A stretch of 64,000 nt of DNA from Mesorhizobium loti (GTDB taxonomy: Bacteria > Pseudomonadota > Alphaproteobacteria > Rhizobiales > Rhizobiaceae), in assembly GCF_013170705.1 (NCBI RefSeq), contig NZ_CP033334.1, positions 4,069,501-4,133,500 of the forward strand, in the 5' to 3' direction. Shown one piece after another: positions 26,782 to 35,816 of this stretch. Position numbers and translations under genes: made by a program. Position 1 is the first letter of the stretch, and each line of letters begins with the position of its first letter. Below the pieces are notes generated by a model. The model saw only the letters and a program-made list of their open reading frames with translations, had not been told where the DNA came from and made no database searches.

Positions 26782-27326
26782 AACGTAACACGGCCGAGCA
26801 CACGCAGGCCGTCGCCCTGCGGCTCGACGACCACGGCTTCGCCCTCTCGCGGCGAAACCCCGGTCAGCGCCACGATGTCTTCCAGATGGGTGACCATGAT
26901 CAGGTTGTCGGAACCGGAATAGGCGCGGATTTCCTTCATGATGGCGGCGATCTGGGCGGCCTTCTGCGCATCGTCGCCTTTCAGCAGATCGAGCGGCGCA
27001 AACAGCTCCGGCTCGGCCTCGAAGGCGATGCGGGCGGTGTCGAGGCAGCGGCAGTAGCGGCTCGACAGCACGCGTTCGACCGGCGCGGCGCGGGCGGCAA
27101 ACAACGCGCCGATCTTGCTCGCCTGCTGCTTACCGCGCGCCGAGAGGTTGATCTGGGTGGCGCAGCTGTCGATGTCGAAATTGGCCGGATCGGTGGTGCC
27201 GGTGACCATGGCATGGCGCAGCAGCACGACATGGCCGCCATCGCGCAGCAACGCCCAGCCGGCATCCGTGGCATGCGCCGCGAAGGGAATGACGAGCAGG
27301 AACAAGGCCAGGGCAAATCGAATCAT
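26778..27326 (-). CDS. Secreted histidine phosphatase family protein
   Basis: A 182-residue protein with a signal peptide (MIRFALALFLLVIPFAAHA). The histidine phosphatase motif LLRHAMVTGTTDP (about 35-47) holds the catalytic His. The second histidine is in VTHLEDIVALTG. SSRYCRCLDTARIAFE gives the Arg/Thr-Ala-Arg part. It resembles SixA-like and phosphoglycerate-mutase-like phosphatases, but acts outside the cytoplasm. Substrate unknown. Confidence 0.85.
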   Translation of the reverse strand: MIRFALALFLLVIPFAAHATDAGWALLRDGGHVVLLRHAMVTGTTDPANFDIDSCATQINLSARGKQQASKIGALFAARAAPVERVLSSRYCRCLDTARIAFEAEPELFAPLDLLKGDDAQKAAQIAAIMKEIRAYSGSDNLIMVTHLEDIVALTGVSPREGEAVVVEPQGDGLRVLGRVTF

Positions 27327-27425
27327 CGCGGTCCTTCCATGAGCCTGGCATCAGACTCCGACCATTCGCATATAGGGATCGGAAGGCCGGCACAAAGACA
27401 AGCGGGCGTCGCGGACGTCCCAGCC

Positions 27426-30400
27426 TCACTTTTTGGCGAGCTGCTGCTTCACCAGATCGATCTTCTGGTCGGTGAGCGGGATGGGTATGGTGTAGCCGGC
27501 TTCGGTGAAGCCCTGCTTGGCGTTCTCGAAGAACTCGATGGCCCTGAGATATTCCGGCTTGCCGCCGCCATAGCTGGCGCGGTTCCAGTGGATGTCGCCA
27601 AGATTGTTCTGTTCAAAGGCCCATTGCATGGGCTGACTTTCGCGCGTGAACACCTTCAGTGTCGCGGTGAAGGCCGCCTCGGCCTCGTCGAGATATTTTC
27701 CGGTCCGTTCGATGTTGCCGAGGTTGAGCAGGCTCATGCCGATGCCGTTCTGGGCGTTGGCCCAGTCGACCGGCGCGGACTCGATGGACAGCACTTCAAG
27801 TGCCGCCCGCCGCGCCGCGATAGAATCTTGCAAGGTTTTCGGATCGGCATTGCTCATGCTCAGCCAGTGCAGCGTCGAGCCCAGACCGGCCTGGGCCAGC
27901 GCCCATTGCCGAGGGTTCGTCTCGCGCTTGTATTCGCGCAACGCATTCCGATAGGCGTCGACCGCCTCGCTGTAGTGCTCGGGCTTGTCCGTGACGCCGC
28001 CAAGAAGCTGCAGCGTGTTGCCGAGATTGTAGTAGCTCATGGCCCAATCCTGCGGGAATTTCCGCCTGACATAGACCTGCCGGGCGGCCTGGAAGGCTGC
28101 CGCCGACTGTTCGAGCTTGGCCGCATCGCGGGTTCGCTGGCCAAGCGTCTGATAGATCGAGCCGAGATTGTTCTGCGCCGACGCCCAATCCATCGGGAAC
28201 CGCTGGCGGGTAAACACGGTGAGCGCGTCATCATAAGCCGCGGCGGCCTCTTCGAGCGTGCCCGTGCCGATATCGAAGCGGGCAACCCCGCTCAGCGCGT
28301 TGCCGAGATTGAGCCGGCTGGTTGCCCATGACACCGGGAAGGTCTCGCGGGTCCGCACCTTCAGCGCCGCGCGAAACGCATCGGCCGCCTCGTTGATCTT
28401 GGCCTTGTCGTTGAGCTGGATGCCTGAAGTCACAAGGGTATTGCCGAGATTATTCTCGACCATCGCCCATTCCACCGGCGTTTTCTCGCGCGTGTATTCC
28501 TCGAGCGCCAGCCGGTAGGCGGCTTCCGCTTCCTTCAGGTGCTCGCCGGCAGGGTCGCGCTCGGAAAGGGCGTAGAGCGCGAGGCCGAGATTGTTCTGCG
28601 AGGCGGCCCAGTCGAGCGGCAGCTTGTCGCGTGGGCGCTTTTCGAGCGTGGCGTGCATCGCCGCCACCGCTTCATTGAGTCGTTTCGGATCGCTTTCCCG
28701 CTCACCGATCTTCAGGAGCACATTGGCGAGGTTATTCTGCGCGGCCGCCCAGTTGCGGTCGTCCTTCTCGTGCTCGAAAACGGCAAGCGAATCGCGAAAG
28801 ATCCGTGCCGCTTCTTCGAGACGGGCGGTTTCGGTCTCGCGTTCACCGATGGTCTGCAACACCACCGCCATGTTGTTGCGAGTGATGGCCCAGTCACGGT
28901 TCTGCTCGCCATTCGGGATGAAGTTCAGGATGACGCGATAGGCTTCGATCGCGTGCTGCAGCGCATCGAGGTCGCCGGTGGCATAGCCATGGGCATTGAG
29001 TGCCTCGGCTTCCTGGTTCTTGTAGTTCCAGCGCAGCTTCTCGTCCCATTTCTCGGCCAGCGAGAATGCCTTGGCGTAGTCGTTGGCGGCGGATCTGTAG
29101 TCGAAGATCAGCGCCGACGCGTCGGCGCGCTTGGCGTAGATGGCGGCGTCGGCGATGCGTTTCTGCCGGACCAGGTCCTCGGCCTCGTCAACAGCGTCGC
29201 CGTTCTGCTCGACCCTGCCGACCGCGTCATCGAGGAATTTGCGCGCCGTCACCATTGCGCCCTGGCTGATGGCCTTGTCGGCGGACGCGACCAGCCGCTT
29301 GATCTCCGGATCGTCCGTACGCAACGCCGCGCGCTCGGACATCATCTTCTTCAGCCGCTCGGCCTGTGCGTCGAGCACCTTGTGCAGGTCGGCCGGATCC
29401 TCGGGGATCTTTTCCGTGCCGAGTGCCCTGAGTACCCCATAGAGCGCGTCGAGCGGCACCCCGTCCTGCAGCGAGGCCAGTTCCACTTGCGCCCTTTTGG
29501 GATCGGGCAGGTCGGAAATGGTCAGGAGCAGTTGCCGCCGTTCGCCGGTGATCAGCCCGTCATCGCCTGTCGGTTCCGGTGGCGCGACGCCGAAATAGAG
29601 CAGCCGGCGCAGGCTTTCATTGACCCAGGGGCGCTGCTTCGCCTTGGTGTCGAGATAGACTTCCTCGGTCACCATGCGCATGACCGAGCCGAACTCCGTG
29701 CCTTTCATCGCCGCGAGGTGGCGTAGCAGCGCGGCTGCGTAAGGGCTGTTTTCCCCGGGGGCACCATCCAGAGCCGGGCGCCCCGGTTCGGCGGCGAAGC
29801 CGACCACAGTGCCCAGGCTCGCATCGGCCGCCGGTGCGTTGCCGAGGGCCTTGGCGCCACGGACCGGTTCCAGCCCGCCGGCACCGATCGGCTCGGCGGA
29901 AGCGGTTGGTGCGCGCCGCACCACGGCGTCGGCGGGAAACGGATTGGTGCGGCAGGCGTCGAGCAGCATGATCGTCACCGGCACGGTCTTCTTCAATTCA
30001 TCCATGACGGCGGACATCGGCACCAGCGCCTGACCGGCATCCTTGAGCGACGAGACGTCGGCATCGACCGGAACCAGATAGTTCTCGCCGCCGGCTTCGA
30101 TGCCGTGCCCGGAATAGTAGATGAAGGCGACGTCGACGCCTTCGGCATCCTCGACGAACCGTTCGAGGTCGCGCTTCAACCTGGCGGCATCGCGATCGGT
30201 GACGTTGCGGGCGTCGAAACCGAGGTCTGTCAGCATCTTGGCCATGTCGCGGGCGTCGTTGGCCGGGTTGGGCAGGGCGGCGATGTGTTCATATTTCGAC
30301 TGACCGATAATCAGCGCCACGCCCTTGAGGTTTTTCGGTTCGGCAAGCGCAAACGCCGTCGCGGCAAGACAAAACAGCGCGGCGACGAAGGCCGTCAGCC

Positions 30401-30446
30401 ACATCCGCGCAAAAAGATTGCGTCCTGAGGTTTCGACAAAGGTCAT
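27426..30446 (-). CDS. Caspase-like (C14) protein with TPR array
   Basis: A 1006-residue protein. An N-terminal membrane or signal segment (WLTAFVAALFCLAATAFALA, about 16-35) is followed by a caspase p20-like domain (about 40-260). The catalytic dyad is His114 in YYSGHG and Cys165 in LLDACRTNPF. The region 300-450 is helical. Then come ten tetratricopeptide-like repeats of about 50 residues (about 490-980), each marked by WA..(Q)NNLG. This is the layout of bacterial orthocaspases, which cut after basic residues. The GGAC/ATG at 30446 has little ribosome binding site. Nearby genes do not explain its role. Confidence 0.9.
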   Translation of the reverse strand: MTFVETSGRNLFARMWLTAFVAALFCLAATAFALAEPKNLKGVALIIGQSKYEHIAALPNPANDARDMAKMLTDLGFDARNVTDRDAARLKRDLERFVEDAEGVDVAFIYYSGHGIEAGGENYLVPVDADVSSLKDAGQALVPMSAVMDELKKTVPVTIMLLDACRTNPFPADAVVRRAPTASAEPIGAGGLEPVRGAKALGNAPAADASLGTVVGFAAEPGRPALDGAPGENSPYAAALLRHLAAMKGTEFGSVMRMVTEEVYLDTKAKQRPWVNESLRRLLYFGVAPPEPTGDDGLITGERRQLLLTISDLPDPKRAQVELASLQDGVPLDALYGVLRALGTEKIPEDPADLHKVLDAQAERLKKMMSERAALRTDDPEIKRLVASADKAISQGAMVTARKFLDDAVGRVEQNGDAVDEAEDLVRQKRIADAAIYAKRADASALIFDYRSAANDYAKAFSLAEKWDEKLRWNYKNQEAEALNAHGYATGDLDALQHAIEAYRVILNFIPNGEQNRDWAITRNNMAVVLQTIGERETETARLEEAARIFRDSLAVFEHEKDDRNWAAAQNNLANVLLKIGERESDPKRLNEAVAAMHATLEKRPRDKLPLDWAASQNNLGLALYALSERDPAGEHLKEAEAAYRLALEEYTREKTPVEWAMVENNLGNTLVTSGIQLNDKAKINEAADAFRAALKVRTRETFPVSWATSRLNLGNALSGVARFDIGTGTLEEAAAAYDDALTVFTRQRFPMDWASAQNNLGSIYQTLGQRTRDAAKLEQSAAAFQAARQVYVRRKFPQDWAMSYYNLGNTLQLLGGVTDKPEHYSEAVDAYRNALREYKRETNPRQWALAQAGLGSTLHWLSMSNADPKTLQDSIAARRAALEVLSIESAPVDWANAQNGIGMSLLNLGNIERTGKYLDEAEAAFTATLKVFTRESQPMQWAFEQNNLGDIHWNRASYGGGKPEYLRAIEFFENAKQGFTEAGYTIPIPLTDQKIDLVKQQLAKK

Positions 30447-30502
30447 TTGTCGTTCGTGTCCGCCCTGATGTTCCAAACCCTCTATAACGCTGCCAGCAGA
30501 CC

Positions 30503-30534
30503 ATGATCAAATTCGGGCATGATCAAATTCGGGC
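30503..30534. repeat. Perfect 16-bp tandem duplication
   Basis: ATGATCAAATTCGGGC occurs twice without a spacer (30503-30518 and 30519-30534), in the 127-base gap between the divergent caspase-like gene and the AEC transporter gene. It may be a slipped duplication or a double binding site. Confidence 0.85.
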
Positions 30535-30573
30535 GCGATTGCGCCACGGGCGTGGCTCGCCTATCCCTGAAAA

Positions 30574-31524
30574 ATGTCCCCACTCACAGAAACCGTCCTT
30601 TTCGTCTTCAGCCTCGTCGCGCTCGGCTATCTCGCCGGGCTCACCGGTTATCTCAGGCCGGCGAGCGGTGAGGGGATATCGGACTTCGCGGTCTCGGTGG
30701 CGATGCCGCTGCTTCTGTTCCAGACGATGGTGAATGCCGATTTCCACGGCGTGGCGCCATGGCCGCTGTGGGGAGCTTATTTCACGTCTGTGGCGATAAC
30801 CTGGGCCGTCGGCCATCTCGTCACCACGAGGATCTTCGGACGTGATGCGCGCGCCGGCGTCGTCGGGGGCGTGTCGTCGGCCTATTCCAATGTCGTGCTG
30901 CTCGGCGCGCCGTTCATCCTTGGCGTATTCGGCCCGAGCGGCTTCGAAGTGCTGTCGCTTCTGGTCTCCGTGCATCTGCCGGTCATGATGATGGCCTCGA
31001 TCGTGCTGTTCGAGATGTTTGGCCGCGGCAGCGGCGACCATGTCCATCCGCTGCGGGTGCTGCGCAGCTTCCTGCGGCGGCTGTTCATGAACCCGCTGAT
31101 CATCGGCATTCTGCTGGGGCTGGCATGGCGCCTCAGCGGCGTGCCGCTGCCTGACCTCGCCATGCGGCTGGTCGATGCGCTGGCCGACACGGCCGGGCCG
31201 GTGGCGCTGTTTGCCATGGGGCTCAGCCTGCGTCGCTTCGGCGTTTCCGGCAATGTCAGGCCGGCCCTGGCGCTTTCGGCGCTGAAGCTGTTCCTGATGC
31301 CTGCGCTGGTTCTCGCCTTCGTATGGCTGCTCGGCCTGCCGCCGATGACCGCCAAGGTGGCGGTCGTGGTCGCGGCGCTGCCATCCGGGATCAATTCCTA
31401 TCTCATCGCCGTGCAGTTCAACACCGGCCAGGCGCTGGCTTCGAACCAGATGACCATCGCCACGGCCTGTGCCGCCATCACCACGGCTTTCTGGCTGACC
31501 GTGGTTCTCCACGTCTACGGTTAG
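30574..31524 (+). CDS. AEC family transporter
   Basis: A 316-residue membrane protein with about ten helices in two inverted halves. Family traits include AMPLLLFQTM in the first half and ALPSGINSYLIAVQFN in the second. Members export auxin or import malonate-type acids (MdcF), but many bacterial AEC proteins have no known substrate. The gene stands alone. The ATG follows a weak ribosome binding site. Confidence 0.85.
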   Translation: MSPLTETVLFVFSLVALGYLAGLTGYLRPASGEGISDFAVSVAMPLLLFQTMVNADFHGVAPWPLWGAYFTSVAITWAVGHLVTTRIFGRDARAGVVGGVSSAYSNVVLLGAPFILGVFGPSGFEVLSLLVSVHLPVMMMASIVLFEMFGRGSGDHVHPLRVLRSFLRRLFMNPLIIGILLGLAWRLSGVPLPDLAMRLVDALADTAGPVALFAMGLSLRRFGVSGNVRPALALSALKLFLMPALVLAFVWLLGLPPMTAKVAVVVAALPSGINSYLIAVQFNTGQALASNQMTIATACAAITTAFWLTVVLHVYG

Positions 31525-31702
31525 TTCGTCTTCGGCTGGTTTCGTGCTGGCCCAAAGCCTATATGCCATCTTGCAATTGATTGCGTGGCTTGCCCTAGGT
31601 AAAGAGCACTGGCTCCAGTGTCCCGGCCTCGATATCATCGGGCACGCCCATCGAAGAAAATCCAGATACCGGCCCGTCAGTGCGCCGAGCGGAGGCTAGA
31701 CC

Positions 31703-33160
31703 ATGCTTCAGAAAACCAGCCATTTCATGCGGCAGGCCAATCTCATCAACGGCGAATGGGTGCAGGCCGACAGCGGCCAGACGGTCGACGTCAACAATCC
31801 CGCCACCGGCCTCAAGATCGGCACCGTGCCGAAGTCGGGCAAGGCCGAGACCCGCCGCGCCATCGAGGCGGCCGATGCCGCCTTCAAGTCGTGGCGCAAG
31901 ACCACCGCGCTCGAACGCTCGAAGCTGCTGCGCAAGCTGCATGACGCGATGATGGACAATCAGGACGTGCTGGCCGAACTGCTGACCATCGAGCAGGGCA
32001 AGTCTCTGTTCGAATCGAAGGGCGAGATCGGCTCGGCCGCGGCTTATATATTGTGGTTCGCCGAGGAGGGCCGCCGCACCTATGGCGACGTTGTGCCGTC
32101 ACCATGGGCGGATCGCCGTATCCTGGTGACCAAGGAACCGGTCGGCGTCATCGCCGCCATCACGCCGTGGAATTTCCCGTCCTCGATGCTGGCCCGCAAG
32201 CTCGGTCCCGCACTGGCCGCGGGCTGCACCGCCGTCGTCAAGCCGGCCTCGCAGACGCCATATTCGGGCCTCGCCTGGGGCGCGCTGGCCGAGGAAGTCG
32301 GCTTCCCCAAGGGCGTCGTCAACATCCTGACCGGTGCCGCCGGAGAAATCGGCGACGAGATCTGCGCCAATCCGCTGGTCAAGAAGATCACCTTCACGGG
32401 CTCGACCGAAGTCGGCAAGATCCTGATCCAGAAGTCGTCGGTCACCGTCAAGAAAGTCTCGATGGAACTTGGCGGCAACGCGCCGTTCATCGTCTTCGAC
32501 GACGCCGATATCGACCGTGCCGTCACCGGCGCCATAACCGCCAAGTACCGCAATTCCGGCCAGACCTGCGTGTGCACCAACCGCTTCCTCGTGCAGGCCG
32601 GCGTCTATGACAAGTTCGTCGAGAAACTGGCCGCCGCCAGCAACGGGCTGAAGGTCGGTTCCGGCCTCGAGGAAGGCGTGCAGCAGGGACCGCTGATCGA
32701 CGAGAAGGCGGTCGAGAAGGTCGAGGAACTGATCGCCGACGCCACCTCGAAGGGGGGCAAGATCGTCGCCGGCGGCAAGCGTCATGCGCTCGGCGGCTCG
32801 TTCTTCCAGCCGACGGTCATCGCCAATGCCACGCCCAAGATGCGCTTCATGAAGGAAGAGATCTTCGGCCCGGTCGCACCGGTGTTCAAGTTCGAGACCG
32901 AGGAAGAGGCGGTGCAACTGGCCAACGACACCGAGTTCGGCCTTGCCTGCTACTTCTACACCGGTGATCTCGGCCGTGCCTTCCGGGTCATGGAAGGGCT
33001 GAAATACGGCATGGTCGGCGTCAATGAAGGCCTCATCACGACGCCAGAGGCGCCGTTCGGCGGCGTCAAGGAATCGGGTCTCGGCAAGGAAGGCGGACAT
33101 CAGGGCATCGAGGATTATCTCGACACCAAATATGTCTGCATTGGCGGCCTCGGCCTCTGA
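31703..33160 (+). CDS. gabD: NAD(P)-dependent succinate-semialdehyde dehydrogenase
   Basis: A 485-residue aldehyde dehydrogenase. It has the cofactor motifs ITPWNFPSSM and FTGSTEVGK, the general base in MELGGNAPF and the catalytic cysteine in NSGQTCVCTNRF (two cysteines, as in GabD). The C-terminal EAPFGGVKESGLGKEGG is typical. It oxidises succinate semialdehyde to succinate in GABA breakdown. GGAGG lies seven bases before the ATG, and an intrinsic terminator follows. No gabT is adjacent. Confidence 0.9.
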   Translation: MLQKTSHFMRQANLINGEWVQADSGQTVDVNNPATGLKIGTVPKSGKAETRRAIEAADAAFKSWRKTTALERSKLLRKLHDAMMDNQDVLAELLTIEQGKSLFESKGEIGSAAAYILWFAEEGRRTYGDVVPSPWADRRILVTKEPVGVIAAITPWNFPSSMLARKLGPALAAGCTAVVKPASQTPYSGLAWGALAEEVGFPKGVVNILTGAAGEIGDEICANPLVKKITFTGSTEVGKILIQKSSVTVKKVSMELGGNAPFIVFDDADIDRAVTGAITAKYRNSGQTCVCTNRFLVQAGVYDKFVEKLAAASNGLKVGSGLEEGVQQGPLIDEKAVEKVEELIADATSKGGKIVAGGKRHALGGSFFQPTVIANATPKMRFMKEEIFGPVAPVFKFETEEEAVQLANDTEFGLACYFYTGDLGRAFRVMEGLKYGMVGVNEGLITTPEAPFGGVKESGLGKEGGHQGIEDYLDTKYVCIGGLGL

Positions 33161-33173
33161 TAGACTGGTCTTG

Positions 33174-33207
33174 AGATGGGCAGGCCAACGGGCGGCCCAT
33201 CTTTTCT
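33174..33207 (+). terminator. Intrinsic terminator after gabD
   Basis: AGATGGGC (33174-33181) pairs with GCCCATCT (33195-33202), with an inner GCC/GGC pairing, and TTTTC follows. Confidence 0.75.
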
Positions 33208-33252
33208 GGGAAATCCTCCCGAAGTCCTCTGGATCAACTGGCATTTGCGGGC

Positions 33253-34275
33253 ATGGCGATGAAGGACGGCGAGGTCTTCGGCACGACACAGACGGGCGAG
33301 CCCGTGCGCCGCTTCGCCATCAGGGGCGGCGGCCTCACCGCCAACATCATCGGTCTCGGCGCCATCATCCAGGATTTGCGCCTGACCGGCCACGATGCGC
33401 CGCTGGTGCTCGGCTACGGCACCCTGCAAGAGTATGAGGCCGACAACGCCTTCTTCGGCGCGGTGGTCGGCCGCTATGCCAACCGCATCCGCGACGGCCG
33501 CTTCACCATTGGCGGCAACCGCTACCAGACCGAGCCGAATTTCCTCGACAAGCACACGCTGCATGGCGGCTCGCAGGGTTATTCGCACCGGCCATGGGCG
33601 GTTTCGCTGCACGGCCGGGACTTCGTCACGCTGACGCTGCACGATCCCGACGGCGCGATGGGCTTTCCCGGCGCGCTCGACGTCACCTGCACCTACCGGC
33701 TGAAGATACCCGGCACGCTCAGCGTCGAACTGACGGCGACCTGCGAGGAGCCGACGCTGTGCAATCTTACGCAGCACTCCTATTTCAACCTGGATGATGG
33801 CGGGGCCGGCGACATTCTCGATCACAGGTTGATGCTGAACGCCGGTGCCTATCTGCCGGTCGATGGCGACATGATCCCGACCGGCGTGGTCAAGCCGGTT
33901 GACGGCACGCCTTTCGATTTCCGCCAGGCGCGGCCGTTGCGCATGGAGACCGAGGGCGAACAACTGCCCTACGACCAGAATTTCTGCCTCGCCTCGGCGC
34001 GCGGACCGCTGCGGCAAGCGGCATGGACGCAAGGGGCAAGCTCCGGCGTCGAGATGGAGGTCTGGACGACGGAGCCCGGCGTCCAGCTCTATACAGGCCA
34101 GTATGTGACGCCCCGCAAGGGCCTGGAAGGGCGGGATTACAAAGCCTTTAGTGGCTTCTGCCTGGAACCTCAGATATGGCCGGATGCGCCGAACCGGCCG
34201 TATTTTCCACAGGCGACGCTGTGGCCAGGTGCAATTTATCACCACGTGACGGAATATCGTTTCCGCCTTCCATAG
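33253..34275 (+). CDS. galM: Aldose 1-epimerase
   Basis: A 340-residue galactose mutarotase family protein. The signature includes GRYANRIRDGRFTIGG, the catalytic histidine region LTQHSYFNL and the C-terminal glutamate segment GFCLEPQIWPDAPN. It interconverts alpha and beta anomers of aldoses. The first ATG (33253) is used; a second in-frame one is six bases later. It converges with the sugar kinase gene with only 12 bases between them. Confidence 0.92.
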   Translation: MAMKDGEVFGTTQTGEPVRRFAIRGGGLTANIIGLGAIIQDLRLTGHDAPLVLGYGTLQEYEADNAFFGAVVGRYANRIRDGRFTIGGNRYQTEPNFLDKHTLHGGSQGYSHRPWAVSLHGRDFVTLTLHDPDGAMGFPGALDVTCTYRLKIPGTLSVELTATCEEPTLCNLTQHSYFNLDDGGAGDILDHRLMLNAGAYLPVDGDMIPTGVVKPVDGTPFDFRQARPLRMETEGEQLPYDQNFCLASARGPLRQAAWTQGASSGVEMEVWTTEPGVQLYTGQYVTPRKGLEGRDYKAFSGFCLEPQIWPDAPNRPYFPQATLWPGAIYHHVTEYRFRLP

Positions 34276-34287
34276 TTTCTCCAAGCG

Positions 34288-35208
34288 CTAGTTTTCAAAC
34301 GCAGTCCGCAATGTATCGAACGGCGCCAGCGCGCCGCGAACCTGCACCACGGCGGCGGCGACGCGATGGGCTCGGCGGACAGCTTCCTGGGGGCCATGAC
34401 CGGCAAGACGCGCCGCCAGATAGGCGCCGTTGAAGGAATCGCCGGCTCCGGTGGTGTCGATGGCGGCCGCGACATGGATCGCCGGCACGTCGTGCAACGT
34501 TCCGTTTTTGGCAATCAGCGCCGGCTGTTCGCCGTTCTTGACGACGATTTCGCTGACCCATTGTCCAAGCCGCTCGGCGGTCGCCTGCGGCGTTGCATCC
34601 TCAAACAGCATCTGCTCGTCGGGGAAGGTCGGCAGTGCGATGTCGGTAACGGCAAGCGCCTCTACGATGGCCGTTTGCGCGTCCTCGCGCCGACGCCAAA
34701 GCCGCGGCCGGTAGTTGGGGTCGAAAGCGATCAGCGACCCCGCCGTGCGCGCCTTGGCCACAGCGCTCAGCAGTGTGGCGCGCGCGGCATCGTCCAGAAT
34801 TGCCAAAGTGATTCCGGAAAAATACACAAGCGCCTGATTCTCAAGGTTTTTCGACAGTGCGGCTGGATCGGAAGCAAGCTGCCGGGCGGCGGCGTCGCCG
34901 CGCCAGTAGGTGAAGGAGCGTTCGGCCCCGGTCAGCGTTATCGCGTAAAGGCCGGGGCGCGCCCCCGATATCACCGGGCTGGAGCCGATGCCGATGCCGT
35001 TTTCGGCGAAGAAGCCGATCTGGCCTTGCGAGAAGGGGTCGTCGCCGAAGGCCGAGACATAGGTCGCCGGCCGGTCCTGGCTCAACGCATGCAGCGCCCA
35101 CAGCGTGTTGAACGTGTCGCCGGCAAAGCCCATGCGCCAGTTCGTGCCGGTCTGGCCCGACAGTTCGAGCATGCATTCGCCGATCGAGGCGACGCCGTTT
35201 CCCGCCAT
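34288..35208 (-). CDS. kdgK: PfkB family sugar kinase, likely 2-keto-3-deoxygluconate kinase
   Basis: A 306-residue ribokinase-family enzyme. It has the N-terminal glycine motif GFAGDTFNTLW and the C-terminal DTTGAGDSFNGAYLAA signature with the catalytic aspartate. The start, VASIGECMLELSG, and length match bacterial KdgK, which phosphorylates 2-keto-3-deoxygluconate in the Entner-Doudoroff route; a related ketose substrate is possible. GGAGG is placed seven bases before the ATG. Confidence 0.85.
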   Translation of the reverse strand: MAGNGVASIGECMLELSGQTGTNWRMGFAGDTFNTLWALHALSQDRPATYVSAFGDDPFSQGQIGFFAENGIGIGSSPVISGARPGLYAITLTGAERSFTYWRGDAAARQLASDPAALSKNLENQALVYFSGITLAILDDAARATLLSAVAKARTAGSLIAFDPNYRPRLWRRREDAQTAIVEALAVTDIALPTFPDEQMLFEDATPQATAERLGQWVSEIVVKNGEQPALIAKNGTLHDVPAIHVAAAIDTTGAGDSFNGAYLAARLAGHGPQEAVRRAHRVAAAVVQVRGALAPFDTLRTAFEN

Positions 35209-35359
35209 CTGCTATCCTCCAGTGATTTCCGTGCTGTAGCTTTTTGCCGGTGGCGGCGCCATGCTTGGCAAGCAGGCATTTTTGCGCCACAGCGTTTTCC
35301 CACAGGCTGGCGGGAAGCGATCCACCCGGGAGAACGTTGTCTGCAGAAGAGGAACCGGT

Positions 35360-35809
35360 TTGGCATCGATATGGCGTTATCTCCTGGCGGGTCTTGGTCT
35401 GGCTGCTCTGCTGGTCGGCGTTCTCGCGGTCGTCTACCTGACCGCGCCGCAAAGCGCGCAGCTTGCCGGCCCGGATCTCTCTCGGACGAAGAAAACCGAC
35501 AACGGGCTGTACATTGCGAGCTTCGTGCCGGAACGGGGCGTGGTGCGGCAGGGCGAACTGGAATCCTGGCTGCTGACGCTGAAAACAAAGACAGGGGCTT
35601 CGGTGGAGCGAGCCGCGATCGCCATCTCCGGCGGCATGCCGCAACACAATCACGGCCTGCCGACGAGCCCGCAGGTGACCGATTATCTGGGCGAGGGCCG
35701 TTACCGCATCGAGGGGCTGAAATTCACCATGAGCGGTTGGTGGCAACTTCGTTTCGCCATCTCGTCCGGCGCTGGCTCCGACACGGTGCTGTTCAACGTG
35801 GTGCTGTGA
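35360..35809 (+). CDS. FixH/YtkA-like membrane-anchored protein
   Basis: A 149-residue protein. One N-terminal membrane helix (WRYLLAGLGLAALLVGVLAVVYL) is followed by a periplasmic beta-sandwich with GMPQHNHGLPTSPQV and RYRIEGLKFTMSGWWQLRFAI, the pattern of FixH/YtkA-like domains linked to copper handling. The likely start is TTG with AGAGGAA before it; the frame is open to 35261 but that part is not like any family member. The diheme peroxidase gene begins seven bases downstream, so they form an operon. Confidence 0.7.
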   Translation: MASIWRYLLAGLGLAALLVGVLAVVYLTAPQSAQLAGPDLSRTKKTDNGLYIASFVPERGVVRQGELESWLLTLKTKTGASVERAAIAISGGMPQHNHGLPTSPQVTDYLGEGRYRIEGLKFTMSGWWQLRFAISSGAGSDTVLFNVVL

Positions 35810-35816
35810 GCGATCG

